Shown here in pieces: positions 16,347 through 25,396 of a stretch of DNA of 64,000 nt (within the stretch, counting starts at the first letter, position 1; each line of letters begins with the position of its first letter). Below the pieces are notes generated by a model, which was given only the letters and a program-made list of their open reading frames with translations, did not search any database and had not been told where the DNA came from. The stretch is from WTKD01 sp965243525 (GTDB taxonomy: Bacteria; Spirochaetota; Spirochaetia; WTKD01), in NCBI GenBank assembly GCA_965243525.1, contig OZ251568.1, positions 992,001 to 1,056,000 on the forward strand, read 5' to 3'. A program made the position numbers and the translations under genes.

Positions 16347-16943
16347 TTATCGTGAAACGAATCCCGAAATAGAAACTGAACCAAGAATATTTGCCATATG
16401 AGTTGTTTCAAAAGATGTTCGCGTAACTTGATTTAACGGACCTCCCAAGTTTGCCACACTCAACGCATATAACTTAAAGAAATATTCATGCGTTCCTCCC
16501 GGAGGGCAGGGGCCTCCCCAACCAGAACTTCCCCATGAGTTTTGCCCTACTGTTCCGCCTGGAAAAGTAACAACTGGGAAAGGCACACCGGCGGTAGCTG
16601 TCAATTCAGAAATGCTTGTTGTTGTTGCAGATATATCGTAAAGATTGAGATGAACCCAGTTGTTGCCATCAGGATCATCAACAATTAAAACGAAACTCTG
16701 TGTTCCAACAGGAGCATTGCTCCACGATAGAGCTGGAAAATCGTTATTACCTGAACATTGCTGCTGAAAGTGATTTGTGAATCGACTAGGGATTGTTCCT
16801 CCAGAAGTAAAACTACTGCTCTCTAACCTAAAAACGCCTCCCCCCGAATTTCCATTGTTAGGTGAATTTCCACCATCAGGGGAAAGACTATCACAGGAGA
16901 GTATAAATAATGAAGATAATAAAATTAATGATAATTTTTTCAT
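16347..16943 (-). CDS. PEBP (YbhB/YbcL-like) lipoprotein
   Basis: 198 residues. Signal peptide with lipobox ILSC (Cys17), a Gly/Asn-rich linker (24-36), then a phosphatidylethanolamine-binding-protein fold: SSFTSGGTIPSRF, PALSWSNAPVGTQSFVLIVDDPDG with WVHLNLYDI, then HEYFFKLYALS. These are the anion-pocket motifs of bacterial YbhB/YbcL proteins, whose ligand is unknown. It is the intact copy of the broken gene downstream. TATAAT ends 8 nt before the ATG and no Shine-Dalgarno is present. Confidence 0.85.
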   Translation of the reverse strand: MKKLSLILLSSLFILSCDSLSPDGGNSPNNGNSGGGVFRLESSSFTSGGTIPSRFTNHFQQQCSGNNDFPALSWSNAPVGTQSFVLIVDDPDGNNWVHLNLYDISATTTSISELTATAGVPFPVVTFPGGTVGQNSWGSSGWGGPCPPGGTHEYFFKLYALSVANLGGPLNQVTRTSFETTHMANILGSVSISGFVSR

Positions 16944-16951
16944 AACTCATC

Positions 16952-16957
16952 ATTATA
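16952..16957 (-). promoter_or_regulatory. -10 box TATAAT, 8 nt before start codon
   Basis: Minus strand TATAAT (16957 to 16952); ATG at 16943. Any 5' leader would be 0-2 nt. Confidence 0.5.
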
Positions 16958-17050
16958 GATTTTTTAATTAATTTATAGAAGTAATTTTATGTATTTATTA
17001 GAGTTAATAGGATTTTAAGGCATGCAGAGCTACTCAAGGCCGGTGTATTC

Positions 17051-18373
17051 CTAGTTGCTAGCCATAAATCCAATTGGATGATAAGAAAATCCAGCATCGA
17101 CAATTGCTTTTGGATCAAGGATATTTCGTAAGTCTATAACAACGGAATGTTTCATAAGTGTTTTTATCTTTCCAAAATCCAATTGCGTAAACTCAATCCA
17201 TTCAGTGATAATCACCAAGACATCTGCATGCTTGGCGGCAGCATAGGGATCAGACGCGTAGCTAATATCTGAAAACAAAGTCCGCATATTCTGCATCGCT
17301 TGGGCATCATAGGCTTGTATTCTTGCCCCCTCAGCCAACAATTGCTTAATAATAGGAATGGCAGGAGACATCCGAACATCATCGGTTTCTGCCTTATAAG
17401 CAAGACCTAAGATACCGATGTTTTTTCTCGACACAGTACCATCAAGAATAGTTCGTATTTTATTCACGATCACGGTTCCACGTCGCAAGTTGTAGTCAAT
17501 AGCCGCTTGTACCGTGGAAAACTGGACCCCAGCTTCTTTGGCAGTTGTCACAAATTCCAGCATATCTTTTGGAAAGCAAGATCCACCAAATCCTGGTCCT
17601 GGATTGAGAAATTTGGCACCTATTCTGCTGTCCAATCCAACTCCCTTTGCAACAGCACGAATGTCTCCACCAAGCTGTTCACATAGGTCAGCAAGCTCAT
17701 TTGTATAACTAATTTTTATGCCCAAAAATGCGTTCGCTGCATATTTGATCATCTCTGCTGATTTTCGGTTGCAGTATACAATTGGAATATTTTCCGTCGC
17801 AAATGGGGCATACAGTTCTTCTAGCATTGACTTCGCACGTGCCTGTTCAACTCCTATCACAACACGATCTGGGTGCAGGAAATCATAAATTGCTCGCCCT
17901 TCACGTAAAAATTCCGGAATAGATGCAACATCAAATTGTATATGTGGGTTTTGCTTCGCTATTAGGGCAGCCAACAGATCATTAGTACCAACAGGGACCG
18001 TTGATTTTACTGCGATAACAGTGTAGTCATCTTCTGGTTTTAAAACTCCTGCTAACTCTGTTGCTGCATTGTTGATAAAACTAAGATCCGCATGTCCGGT
18101 CTTGGTATCAGTTGGTGTCCCGACAGCAAGAACGACAATATCCACTTTAGATACAGCAGATTGTAGGTCCGTGGTAAAGCGTAATCTTTTTGCTTGTCTG
18201 TTTCGCTGAATCAGTTCAGCAAGTCCTGGTTCATACAAGGGAATGGTGTCATTGTTAAGCGATTCAATTTTTTCTGAACAATTGTCTACACAAACAACAT
18301 CGTTTCCTAAATCTGCAAAACAGGCTCCGGTAGGCAACCCCACATATCCTGTTCCTATAATAGCAAGCTTCAT
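17051..18373 (-). CDS. ugd: UDP-glucose 6-dehydrogenase
   Basis: 440 residues. Oxidises UDP-glucose to UDP-glucuronate with two NAD+, a precursor for acidic surface polysaccharides. Seen: the Rossmann start MKLAIIGTGYVGLPTGACFADLG, VGTPTD, the catalytic-cysteine motif GFGGSCFPKD (near residue 258), and the C-terminal NAD domain with GLAYKAETDDVRMSPA. Length is typical. It starts 8 bp after the upstream GT4 gene, so it is the last gene of the polysaccharide operon on this strand. Confidence 0.95.
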   Translation of the reverse strand: MKLAIIGTGYVGLPTGACFADLGNDVVCVDNCSEKIESLNNDTIPLYEPGLAELIQRNRQAKRLRFTTDLQSAVSKVDIVVLAVGTPTDTKTGHADLSFINNAATELAGVLKPEDDYTVIAVKSTVPVGTNDLLAALIAKQNPHIQFDVASIPEFLREGRAIYDFLHPDRVVIGVEQARAKSMLEELYAPFATENIPIVYCNRKSAEMIKYAANAFLGIKISYTNELADLCEQLGGDIRAVAKGVGLDSRIGAKFLNPGPGFGGSCFPKDMLEFVTTAKEAGVQFSTVQAAIDYNLRRGTVIVNKIRTILDGTVSRKNIGILGLAYKAETDDVRMSPAIPIIKQLLAEGARIQAYDAQAMQNMRTLFSDISYASDPYAAAKHADVLVIITEWIEFTQLDFGKIKTLMKHSVVIDLRNILDPKAIVDAGFSYHPIGFMASN

Positions 18374-18381
18374 ATACTTTC

Positions 18382-19485
18382 TTATTCACCATACACCAAT
18401 CGAAGATATTCTGCTGTAATTTTCTCCGGTGTGAAATCTCTTGCCCGTTGTTGAAGATATTCTCGCGAGGGTCTCTCTTTGTCTAGCTCTTCTGCTATTG
18501 CACTCGCTAATGCCTCCGTCGTCCGATCTGCATTGTCTACCAAGCGTCCCCACTTCCCACCCTCTAGTATCTCAGTCGGTCCTGATGGACAATCCATCGA
18601 TACCACTGGGCATCCCACCGCTAATGCCTCTACTAAAACGTTTCCAAATCCTTCAAATGATGAACTCAATACAAACAATCGTGAATGATACATGTATGCT
18701 TCTGGATTATCTACTTCACCTACAAGTAATGCTCTATCCCCCACTCCTAATACTTCTATATCTCTCTGTAAATTGTCTCGTAACTTTCCATCTCCCAAAA
18801 TAAGCAATCGCGCATCTCGATTTTTGATCAACGTTGCAAAAGATCGAATTAACAATGAAAAATCTTTTTCTACAGCTAGTCGCCCACACCCTACAATAAC
18901 TGGTATTTCTTCCTTCAGCCATTCATGAGGGGCTTCAGGGCAGAAAGTAAAAAATTGCTCTCGGGCCACCGGATTATAAATTGTGTGAATGTCTTCCTTT
19001 TGGATATGTAATACTTTCTCCATAGAACGAGCTGCTCCGTATGATACAGCTATCTGATGATCTGCAAATCGATATAAATATCTCGCAAGTGTAATTCCTA
19101 TTCCATGCTTTATAGAACGTTTATGTTGATACCAGTGCAAATTAGTATGTGTGGTCGTAATAAGTTTTGATCGACGAAGCGATAGCTTATGTGCAATGAT
19201 CGTAGTCAGATTTACAAGAACTACACCGCTAATTACTACATCATAACGATAAAACAACAAATGCCACCACAACGGAATCCACGAAAACAATCGTGCCCCC
19301 CGAAATGATCGTAACTTACACCGTCGATCAAACCATTGTGCAGAAATTGTCTTTTTATTTGGAAGCGCTAAAACAGTAACCGCTATCTGCCTATCTGCTA
19401 GAGTAGTTGCAAGACTGGCAACTACTCTTGATATCCCCCCTACTCCAAAACTTTCAATAACAAAACAAAGTTTTTTCTTTTTCAT
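18382..19485 (-). CDS. GT4-family glycosyltransferase (copy 2)
   Basis: 367 residues. GT-B fold: N-terminal Rossmann domain with GGISRVVASLA, and the C-terminal donor domain with GCGRLAVEKDFSLLIRSF, LLILGDGKLR and the nucleotide-sugar motif SSFEGFGNVLVEALAVGCP (E-x7-E). It transfers a hexose or related sugar in polysaccharide assembly; donor and acceptor are unknown. Most of it is nearly identical to the gene at 19509; the differences concentrate in the N-terminal 20 residues and at residues about 90-125 (acceptor side) and the FGNV/LPTV segment. A recent tandem duplication. Confidence 0.88.
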   Translation of the reverse strand: MKKKKLCFVIESFGVGGISRVVASLATTLADRQIAVTVLALPNKKTISAQWFDRRCKLRSFRGARLFSWIPLWWHLLFYRYDVVISGVVLVNLTTIIAHKLSLRRSKLITTTHTNLHWYQHKRSIKHGIGITLARYLYRFADHQIAVSYGAARSMEKVLHIQKEDIHTIYNPVAREQFFTFCPEAPHEWLKEEIPVIVGCGRLAVEKDFSLLIRSFATLIKNRDARLLILGDGKLRDNLQRDIEVLGVGDRALLVGEVDNPEAYMYHSRLFVLSSSFEGFGNVLVEALAVGCPVVSMDCPSGPTEILEGGKWGRLVDNADRTTEALASAIAEELDKERPSREYLQQRARDFTPEKITAEYLRLVYGE

Positions 19486-19508
19486 ATGGTTTTAATTTCC
19501 ATTCAATT

Positions 19509-20615
19509 TCACGTATCATACACCAATTGAAGATATTCTGCTGTTATCTTTTCCTGGGTAAAATCTCGTGCACGTTGTTGAAGATATTCTCGCGAGGGCC
19601 TCTCTTTGTCTAGCTCTTCTGCTATTGCACTCGCTAATGCCTCCGGTGTTCGATCTGCATTGTCTACTAAGCGTCCCCACTTCCCTCCTTCTAATATTTC
19701 AGCTGGTCCTGATGGACAATCCATCGATACCACTGGACATCCCACTGCTAATGCTTCTATCACTACAGTTGGAAGACCTTCAAATAATGAACTCAATACA
19801 AACAATCGTGAATGATACATGTATGCTTCTGGATTGTCCACTCCGCCTACAAGTAATACCCTATCCTCCATCCCCAATACTTCTATATCTCTTTGTAAAT
19901 CCTCTCGCAACTCACCCTCTCCCAAAATAAGCAATCGTGCATCTCGACTTTTGATCAACGTTGCAAAAGATCGAATTAACAGTGAAAAATCTTTTTCTAC
20001 AGTTAGTCGCCCACACCCTACAATAACTGGTATTTCTTCCTTCAGCCATTCATGGGGTACCTCAGGGCAAAGAGTAAAAAACTCCTCTCGCGCCACCGGA
20101 TTATAGATTGTGTGGATATCTTTCCTAGGAATATGCAGCACTTTCTCCATAGAATGGGCCGCTCCATATGACACAGCTATCCGGTAATCTGCAAATCGAT
20201 ATAAATATCTCGCAAGTGTAATTCCTATTTTATACTGTCTAGAACAACCATACTGTAATTGAACTTGTAAATTGCCGTGCGTGGTTACAATAAGTTTTGA
20301 TCGACGAAACGATAACACATGTGCAATGATTGTGAGTACATTTGCAAAAACTATACCACTAATCACCGCATCATAACGATGAAACAATAAATGCCACCCC
20401 AACGGAATCCACGAAAACAATCGTGGCCCTCGAAATGATCGCAACTTACACCGCCGGTCAAACCATTGTGTAGAAATTGTCTTTTTATTTGGAAGCGCTA
20501 GAACAGTAACCGCTATCTGCTTATCCAGTAAAATATTTGCAAGGCTAGCGATTACCCTTAAGATTCCTCCACATTCAAAATTGTGTGTGACAAAGCAAAT
20601 TTTGTTCCTTTTCAA
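19509..20615 (-). CDS. GT4-family glycosyltransferase (copy 1)
   Basis: 368 residues, close paralogue of the preceding entry, with the same GT-B features (GCGRLTVEKDFSLLIRSF, LLILGEGELR, SSLFEGLPTVVIEALAVGCP). TTG start supported by GAGAGG 7 nt upstream. It precedes the second copy by 23 bp and belongs to the Ugd operon. Confidence 0.87.
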   Translation of the reverse strand: MKRNKICFVTHNFECGGILRVIASLANILLDKQIAVTVLALPNKKTISTQWFDRRCKLRSFRGPRLFSWIPLGWHLLFHRYDAVISGIVFANVLTIIAHVLSFRRSKLIVTTHGNLQVQLQYGCSRQYKIGITLARYLYRFADYRIAVSYGAAHSMEKVLHIPRKDIHTIYNPVAREEFFTLCPEVPHEWLKEEIPVIVGCGRLTVEKDFSLLIRSFATLIKSRDARLLILGEGELREDLQRDIEVLGMEDRVLLVGGVDNPEAYMYHSRLFVLSSLFEGLPTVVIEALAVGCPVVSMDCPSGPAEILEGGKWGRLVDNADRTPEALASAIAEELDKERPSREYLQQRARDFTQEKITAEYLQLVYDT

Positions 20616-20744
20616 TGATAAACCTCTCTATTTGTTAAGGGTATAATGCTAAATACCTTATAGGCAAGACGTTTGATACTTATCTTTTGTTTATCTATTA
20701 TGACAATTATAGCGACACAATTCTTCGAGACAAAAATATTTTCA

Positions 20745-22133
20745 TTAAGATACCAATTTTTTCTTAGAATTAAAATTCAAAACACAAAGAAATAAACCAA
20801 GAAATAGAAATAAATCTCTATACTTGAATACTAAGGAATAGAGAGAGGTTGTGCCAGCAAGAACATGCAAAAGAATAGCGTATAGTATTCCCCTACATAC
20901 ATTTGCATAGTCCATATCAATTAGTTTTATACGTTGAAGAACACCATGATATTTTACTAATGATATAATAACAAGAAAAAGTACATATCCAAATAAAAGT
21001 AGTCCTCCTTCAGTCAACATCTCTAATGGAGCATTATGTAGAAAAAATTGATCACCGGGTAATCTATCAGGTATTTTCAACGCTACGTCACTATCAAGAA
21101 ATCTACTTTGTCCAAATCCCAACCCAAAAATAATCGTTTTAGCATTCTTTGACCATTTAGAAAGAGCATGTTTTAACACAATTATTCTTTTCGAATCAGA
21201 ATTGTCAGCAATTTTATTTTCTTCAAAGGAAAAAAAGTGTAAGACACTCCCCATAACTCGGGTCGGGGTAACTTCTTGAATTTTAATAGAAAGAGAGGGG
21301 ATAAATTTCGTTATTTGGTCCGGAAGTGATCGTATTCCATATGGCAACAAAAGTATAAAAATTAAAAGTGTTACATCCTTTGCCCAGGCTTGAACCTTTA
21401 TTTTTTTGAAAATTAACGCAATACTTGCATGCCCTCCAAAAATTATTCCAAAACATAGTAACGTTATATATCCTGCTCTCGCACGAGATGTCATGCATAA
21501 AAAGACGAGCATACTTGCTATAATGATATTCCATAACATTTTTTTTCGATGCCTGTATAAAAACAGAGGAAAATAGCCAACAAGGAAGGCCATATATGCA
21601 TTTTCATTATAGAACAACCCCTTGGGAGAATAAGAAGCCTTTATGTATTCAAAAATAAATCTTGCTTCATCCCCGTGTACAACAAGGTTAAACGGCAAGA
21701 ATGATTGACAAATACCAATAAAAATATTAGCAACAAAAAATATACTTAAGATTTTAATTAAAAAATAGAGCCTCTCCTTAGTATTTGCAAATAGGACTAT
21801 GGTTCCAGTAAGTAAGCAACCCAAAGTTAAAACTATCATAGACATGTACACAAATTCTTTGGATGAAGAAAGCAAAAATAAGACAAAATAATAGAGCCAC
21901 ACCAGTACAATATGAATCATCAATTTCCAGTCTAATTTTATAAAATAAGTATCAATAAATTCTCTTCTTTTTATCAGAAGAGACCACACCATTAAGGCCC
22001 CTCCCCCAAAGCAAAAGATGATTGTGGTTGAATAGGTAATGACTGTAGCAGCAAAAGCACATACTATGAAAAATATAAAAACAGCATATAAAGCTCCATA
22101 ATTCTGTAGAAAACACCTTAGTTTTAGCATCAT
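20745..22133 (-). CDS. O-antigen polymerase/ligase-like membrane protein (Wzy/WaaL type)
   Basis: 462 residues with about 11-12 hydrophobic segments. The large periplasmic loop region carries SRARAGYITLL in the middle and LHNAPLEMLTEGGLLLFGYV toward the C-terminus; Arg residues before and the His-Asn-x-x-L(E) pattern are typical of the O-antigen ligase/polymerase superfamily (PF04932-like). Sequence alone does not separate a polymerase from a ligase. Position between Wzx and glycosyltransferases argues for Wzy. Confidence 0.75.
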   Translation of the reverse strand: MMLKLRCFLQNYGALYAVFIFFIVCAFAATVITYSTTIIFCFGGGALMVWSLLIKRREFIDTYFIKLDWKLMIHIVLVWLYYFVLFLLSSSKEFVYMSMIVLTLGCLLTGTIVLFANTKERLYFLIKILSIFFVANIFIGICQSFLPFNLVVHGDEARFIFEYIKASYSPKGLFYNENAYMAFLVGYFPLFLYRHRKKMLWNIIIASMLVFLCMTSRARAGYITLLCFGIIFGGHASIALIFKKIKVQAWAKDVTLLIFILLLPYGIRSLPDQITKFIPSLSIKIQEVTPTRVMGSVLHFFSFEENKIADNSDSKRIIVLKHALSKWSKNAKTIIFGLGFGQSRFLDSDVALKIPDRLPGDQFFLHNAPLEMLTEGGLLLFGYVLFLVIISLVKYHGVLQRIKLIDMDYANVCRGILYAILLHVLAGTTSLYSLVFKYRDLFLFLGLFLCVLNFNSKKKLVS

Positions 22134-22197
22134 TAGTTTAAACTCTCACGTTATTCCTTATTTGTTTCCAAATTCTATGTATTTACGTTGGTAAGTA

Positions 22198-23484
22198 TTA
22201 TTTATAATAATTTTTATTAGTCATGGACGTCAACCATGGCATCGGATAGCTCTTTTGGGTATAGATAAACAAAATTAAAACCATAACACTAAGTGACACA
22301 AAGGTGGCCTGTGCGGCTCCCACCATCCCATTGAGGCGAATTAAATATATCGTAAGGAAAACATTGATAATTGCTGCAATTCCTGTCGCAATTGGATAGA
22401 TAAATGTCTTTCCTATAAACATAGTATACGGTGAAATTCCAAGAGAAAAACCTTGTACTGTAGCAATCCCCGTTGCCCAATACAAAACTGGAAGTGCAGC
22501 ACGGTATCGAACATCAATAAAATAAGTCATATAGATATGCCCAAACGCACATACACTTATTCCTAAAATTGGCAATAACGCATAGTAAATATATGTAACT
22601 TTTACAATGGTCCGCTTTTTTTTCTCTGTTATTTTTGCTAATTTCTCATTGATCCATTGCTCCCATTTTGTATTGAAGGCAAGTATGATAATTAGCGTTA
22701 TCATTCCTAGCATATATCCAACCGAATAGACTCCTACTACTTCAACATTAAGCATAACATTAAGAATGATACGATCACTCACGGTCAAAATCACTCCCCC
22801 AACAGTATGCCCTATCAAAGGCCCTCCTATTTTCAAAAAGTGTTTTATCTCTTTAACGGTATATTCACAGCGTATATACTTTTTTCTAATAAGATAAACA
22901 CAAGAAACACCACCAAGTATGCAGGCAGCACTAAATAACCCTAATAACATACCGGTCCATGTATACTCATATACTAAAATTAATAACATAGCTGTCGTAT
23001 ACATAATCACTACATCAAGTATGAAAAAAAATCCAAATAGAAATGATCGCTTTTCGTAACGCAATATGGTGAAAAAACAGATTTTTATAGCAGACAATAG
23101 AGAGATTCCCGGAATGAAATACAGTCCATAGGAATACACCAATTCTTTATCAAAAAAAGTTATAGCATAGATACAAACAAAGGCAAATCCTGCTAAGGAT
23201 AGATTGATAAGAAACAGATTCCAGATCATTCGTGCTAGTGTATCTTTGGACGCAGAGTAATAGTTTCGACCAATTTGTCTCCCTAATGCGAAATTAATTA
23301 TTGGACAAAAAAAAGAAAAAACAGACAGAAAAATAGCCCATTTTCCATACTCTTCGGGTAACAAATACGTTGTTATAATTGGAAGTAAGAAAAAGGGAAT
23401 AGCCTTTGCGATAATGGTAGCGCCAAAATGAATTCCTACGGCTCTTACGTTTTTATTTTCTAATATTCGTCTCAATACAGACAT
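22198..23484 (-). CDS. Wzx-type polysaccharide flippase
   Basis: 428 residues with 12 predicted helices (MVF/MATE superfamily). N-terminal AKAIPFFLLPIITTYLLPEEYGKWA is a classic Wzx/polysaccharide-transport motif. It would move lipid-linked oligosaccharide units across the inner membrane before polymerisation by the adjacent Wzy-like protein. First gene of the minus-strand locus; divergent from the GT2 pair. Confidence 0.88.
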   Translation of the reverse strand: MSVLRRILENKNVRAVGIHFGATIIAKAIPFFLLPIITTYLLPEEYGKWAIFLSVFSFFCPIINFALGRQIGRNYYSASKDTLARMIWNLFLINLSLAGFAFVCIYAITFFDKELVYSYGLYFIPGISLLSAIKICFFTILRYEKRSFLFGFFFILDVVIMYTTAMLLILVYEYTWTGMLLGLFSAACILGGVSCVYLIRKKYIRCEYTVKEIKHFLKIGGPLIGHTVGGVILTVSDRIILNVMLNVEVVGVYSVGYMLGMITLIIILAFNTKWEQWINEKLAKITEKKKRTIVKVTYIYYALLPILGISVCAFGHIYMTYFIDVRYRAALPVLYWATGIATVQGFSLGISPYTMFIGKTFIYPIATGIAAIINVFLTIYLIRLNGMVGAAQATFVSLSVMVLILFIYTQKSYPMPWLTSMTNKNYYK

Positions 23485-23585
23485 CTATTACAACCGCACC
23501 CTTCAAATATTTGCATATCTACTTAGTATAGACGATAGTTGATCGTTATGATAAACGCATTGTGGTGTATTACGAGTGGTCCCTG

Positions 23586-23591
23586 TATACT
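23586..23591 (+). promoter_or_regulatory. -10 box TATACT, 6 nt before first GT2 gene
   Basis: TATACT at 23586-23591, ATG at 23598, no Shine-Dalgarno. Confidence 0.5.
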
Positions 23592-23597
23592 ATTAAT

Positions 23598-24386
23598 ATG
23601 AACTCTCTCGTTTCAATCATCATGCCCTGTTTCAATGAACAAAAATTTCTGCGTAGAGCCATCGACTCTGTTCTGACACAAAACTATGAAACATGGGAAT
23701 TGCTGATTACCGATGATCATTCTTCAGACAATTCTCTCTCCATCGCACAGAATTATGCAAAAAAAGATAATCGTATTTCTGTTTTTACTAATACGTACGC
23801 CAAGGGCGCCCCTGGAGCAGCTAACACATCCTTGGATCATGCACAGGGACGTTTTGTCGCTTTTTTAGACAGCGATGACCAATGGAAGCCCTTCCATCTC
23901 GAGAAGCGCATCCAACACATGCTGGAAAACAACTATGCATTCACCCATTCTTGGCATGAAGTAATAGATGAAGATGCTCAACCGCGAAAATCACACACCC
24001 CAAAAACAACAAAAAAATCATATCATTCTTTGCTCGGCTATAACATCATTGGATCCCTGACTGTAATATACGATGCTGAAAAAACTGGCATGTTTCGCGT
24101 ACCCACTATCCCGACATGCTATGATTTCGGCATGTGGTTACAGATACTCAAAAAAATCGATTATATCTACTGCTATCCAAAAATTACTGCAATATATACT
24201 GTTCGAAAAAATTCACTTTCATCCAGCAGATTAGTACTCATTAAGTACAACTGGATAATCTATAGAAAACTTGAAAATCTTAATATATTCAAATCTCTAT
24301 TTTATCTTGGTGTATTCCTAATAAAACTCTTCAACATTCCTCGGAAACTCTTCAACGTCATTCGAAGTCTATTCAAAATCAGCTAA
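23598..24386 (+). CDS. GT2-family glycosyltransferase (copy 1)
   Basis: 262 residues. GT-A fold: VSIIMPCFNEQKFLRRAIDSVLTQ, ITDDHSSDNS, and the metal-binding FLDSDDQWKP (DxD-type). The C-terminal 30 residues are basic and hydrophobic and may lie on the membrane. Polysaccharide assembly by context. The ATG at 23598 follows TATACT by 6 nt and begins the conserved N-terminus; an in-frame earlier start adds nothing conserved. Confidence 0.88.
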   Translation: MNSLVSIIMPCFNEQKFLRRAIDSVLTQNYETWELLITDDHSSDNSLSIAQNYAKKDNRISVFTNTYAKGAPGAANTSLDHAQGRFVAFLDSDDQWKPFHLEKRIQHMLENNYAFTHSWHEVIDEDAQPRKSHTPKTTKKSYHSLLGYNIIGSLTVIYDAEKTGMFRVPTIPTCYDFGMWLQILKKIDYIYCYPKITAIYTVRKNSLSSSRLVLIKYNWIIYRKLENLNIFKSLFYLGVFLIKLFNIPRKLFNVIRSLFKIS

Positions 24387-24429
24387 CTATCTCTATAAGA
24401 ATAGATAGTAAAAAACAAACCGATCAGCG

Positions 24430-24435
24430 TATACT
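24430..24435 (+). promoter_or_regulatory. -10 box TATACT, 7 nt before second GT2 gene
   Basis: TATACT at 24430-24435, ATG at 24443, no Shine-Dalgarno. The duplicated gene kept the same promoter arrangement. Confidence 0.5.
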
Positions 24436-24442
24436 AATCGAT

Positions 24443-25240
24443 ATGAATCATCTTGTTTCAATCATCATGCCCTGTTTCAATGCAGAAAAATTTCTACGTA
24501 GAGCCATCGATTCTGTTTTGGCGCAAAGTTATGCGACATGGGAATTGTTGATTACCGATGATCGTTCTTTAGACGATTCTCTCTCTATCGCACAGAATTA
24601 TGCAAAAGGGGATAATCGCATTTTTGTTTTTACCAATGAATATGCCAGAGGTGCTGCTGGATCACGTAATACATCCTTGGATCATGCACAGGGACGTTTC
24701 ATTGCCTTTTTAGACAGCGATGACCAATGGAAGCCCTTCCATCTCGAGGAGCGCATCCAGCACATGCTGGAAAACAACTATGCATTTACTTATTCTTGGT
24801 TTGAAAGAATAGATGAGAATGCTCAACCGCTTAGACCACACACACTACGACGAACAAAAACATCGTATCGTTCCTTGCTCACCGATTGCATCATCGGATG
24901 CCTCGTCGCAATCTACGATGCTGAAAAAATTGGGATATTACACATGCCAAATATGCAGAAAAGACAAGATTTCGGCATGTGGTTGCAGATACTCAAAAAA
25001 ACCGATTATGCCTATTGCTATCCAAAGATTACCGCAGTGTATACCCTTCGAAAGAGTTCAGTTTCTTCCAACAAATTGGCACTCATCAAGCACAATTGGG
25101 CTATTTATAGAAAACTTGAAGGCTTTGGTCTGTGTAAATCGCTGTTTTATTTTGGCATCTTCCTGGTGCGCAACGTCAGTCGAAAGCTCTTCAACATCGG
25201 CTATGCCCCATGCCTCGACGATAATAGCTCAAGCACCTAA
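24443..25240 (+). CDS. GT2-family glycosyltransferase (copy 2)
   Basis: 265 residues, tandem paralogue of the gene at 23598 with the same motifs (VSIIMPCFNAEKFLRRAIDSVLAQ region, FLDSDDQWKP, DFGMWLQILKK). Divergence is greatest around residues 100-150, the likely acceptor side. It has its own TATACT box, so the two copies are probably transcribed separately. Confidence 0.87.
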   Translation: MNHLVSIIMPCFNAEKFLRRAIDSVLAQSYATWELLITDDRSLDDSLSIAQNYAKGDNRIFVFTNEYARGAAGSRNTSLDHAQGRFIAFLDSDDQWKPFHLEERIQHMLENNYAFTYSWFERIDENAQPLRPHTLRRTKTSYRSLLTDCIIGCLVAIYDAEKIGILHMPNMQKRQDFGMWLQILKKTDYAYCYPKITAVYTLRKSSVSSNKLALIKHNWAIYRKLEGFGLCKSLFYFGIFLVRNVSRKLFNIGYAPCLDDNSSST

Positions 25241-25396
25241 ACAAAGCGAAATCCACTGGCCGACAGTATCATCCTATACCTATACACATAGATATGCTAA
25301 ACTGAAACATACAAATTTTTAGATGCGATGCCTTTTGTGCATTGCCGAAGGGATTAGACGATAAAGAATTTTTGAATTCTCCGTCATATAAGAACT

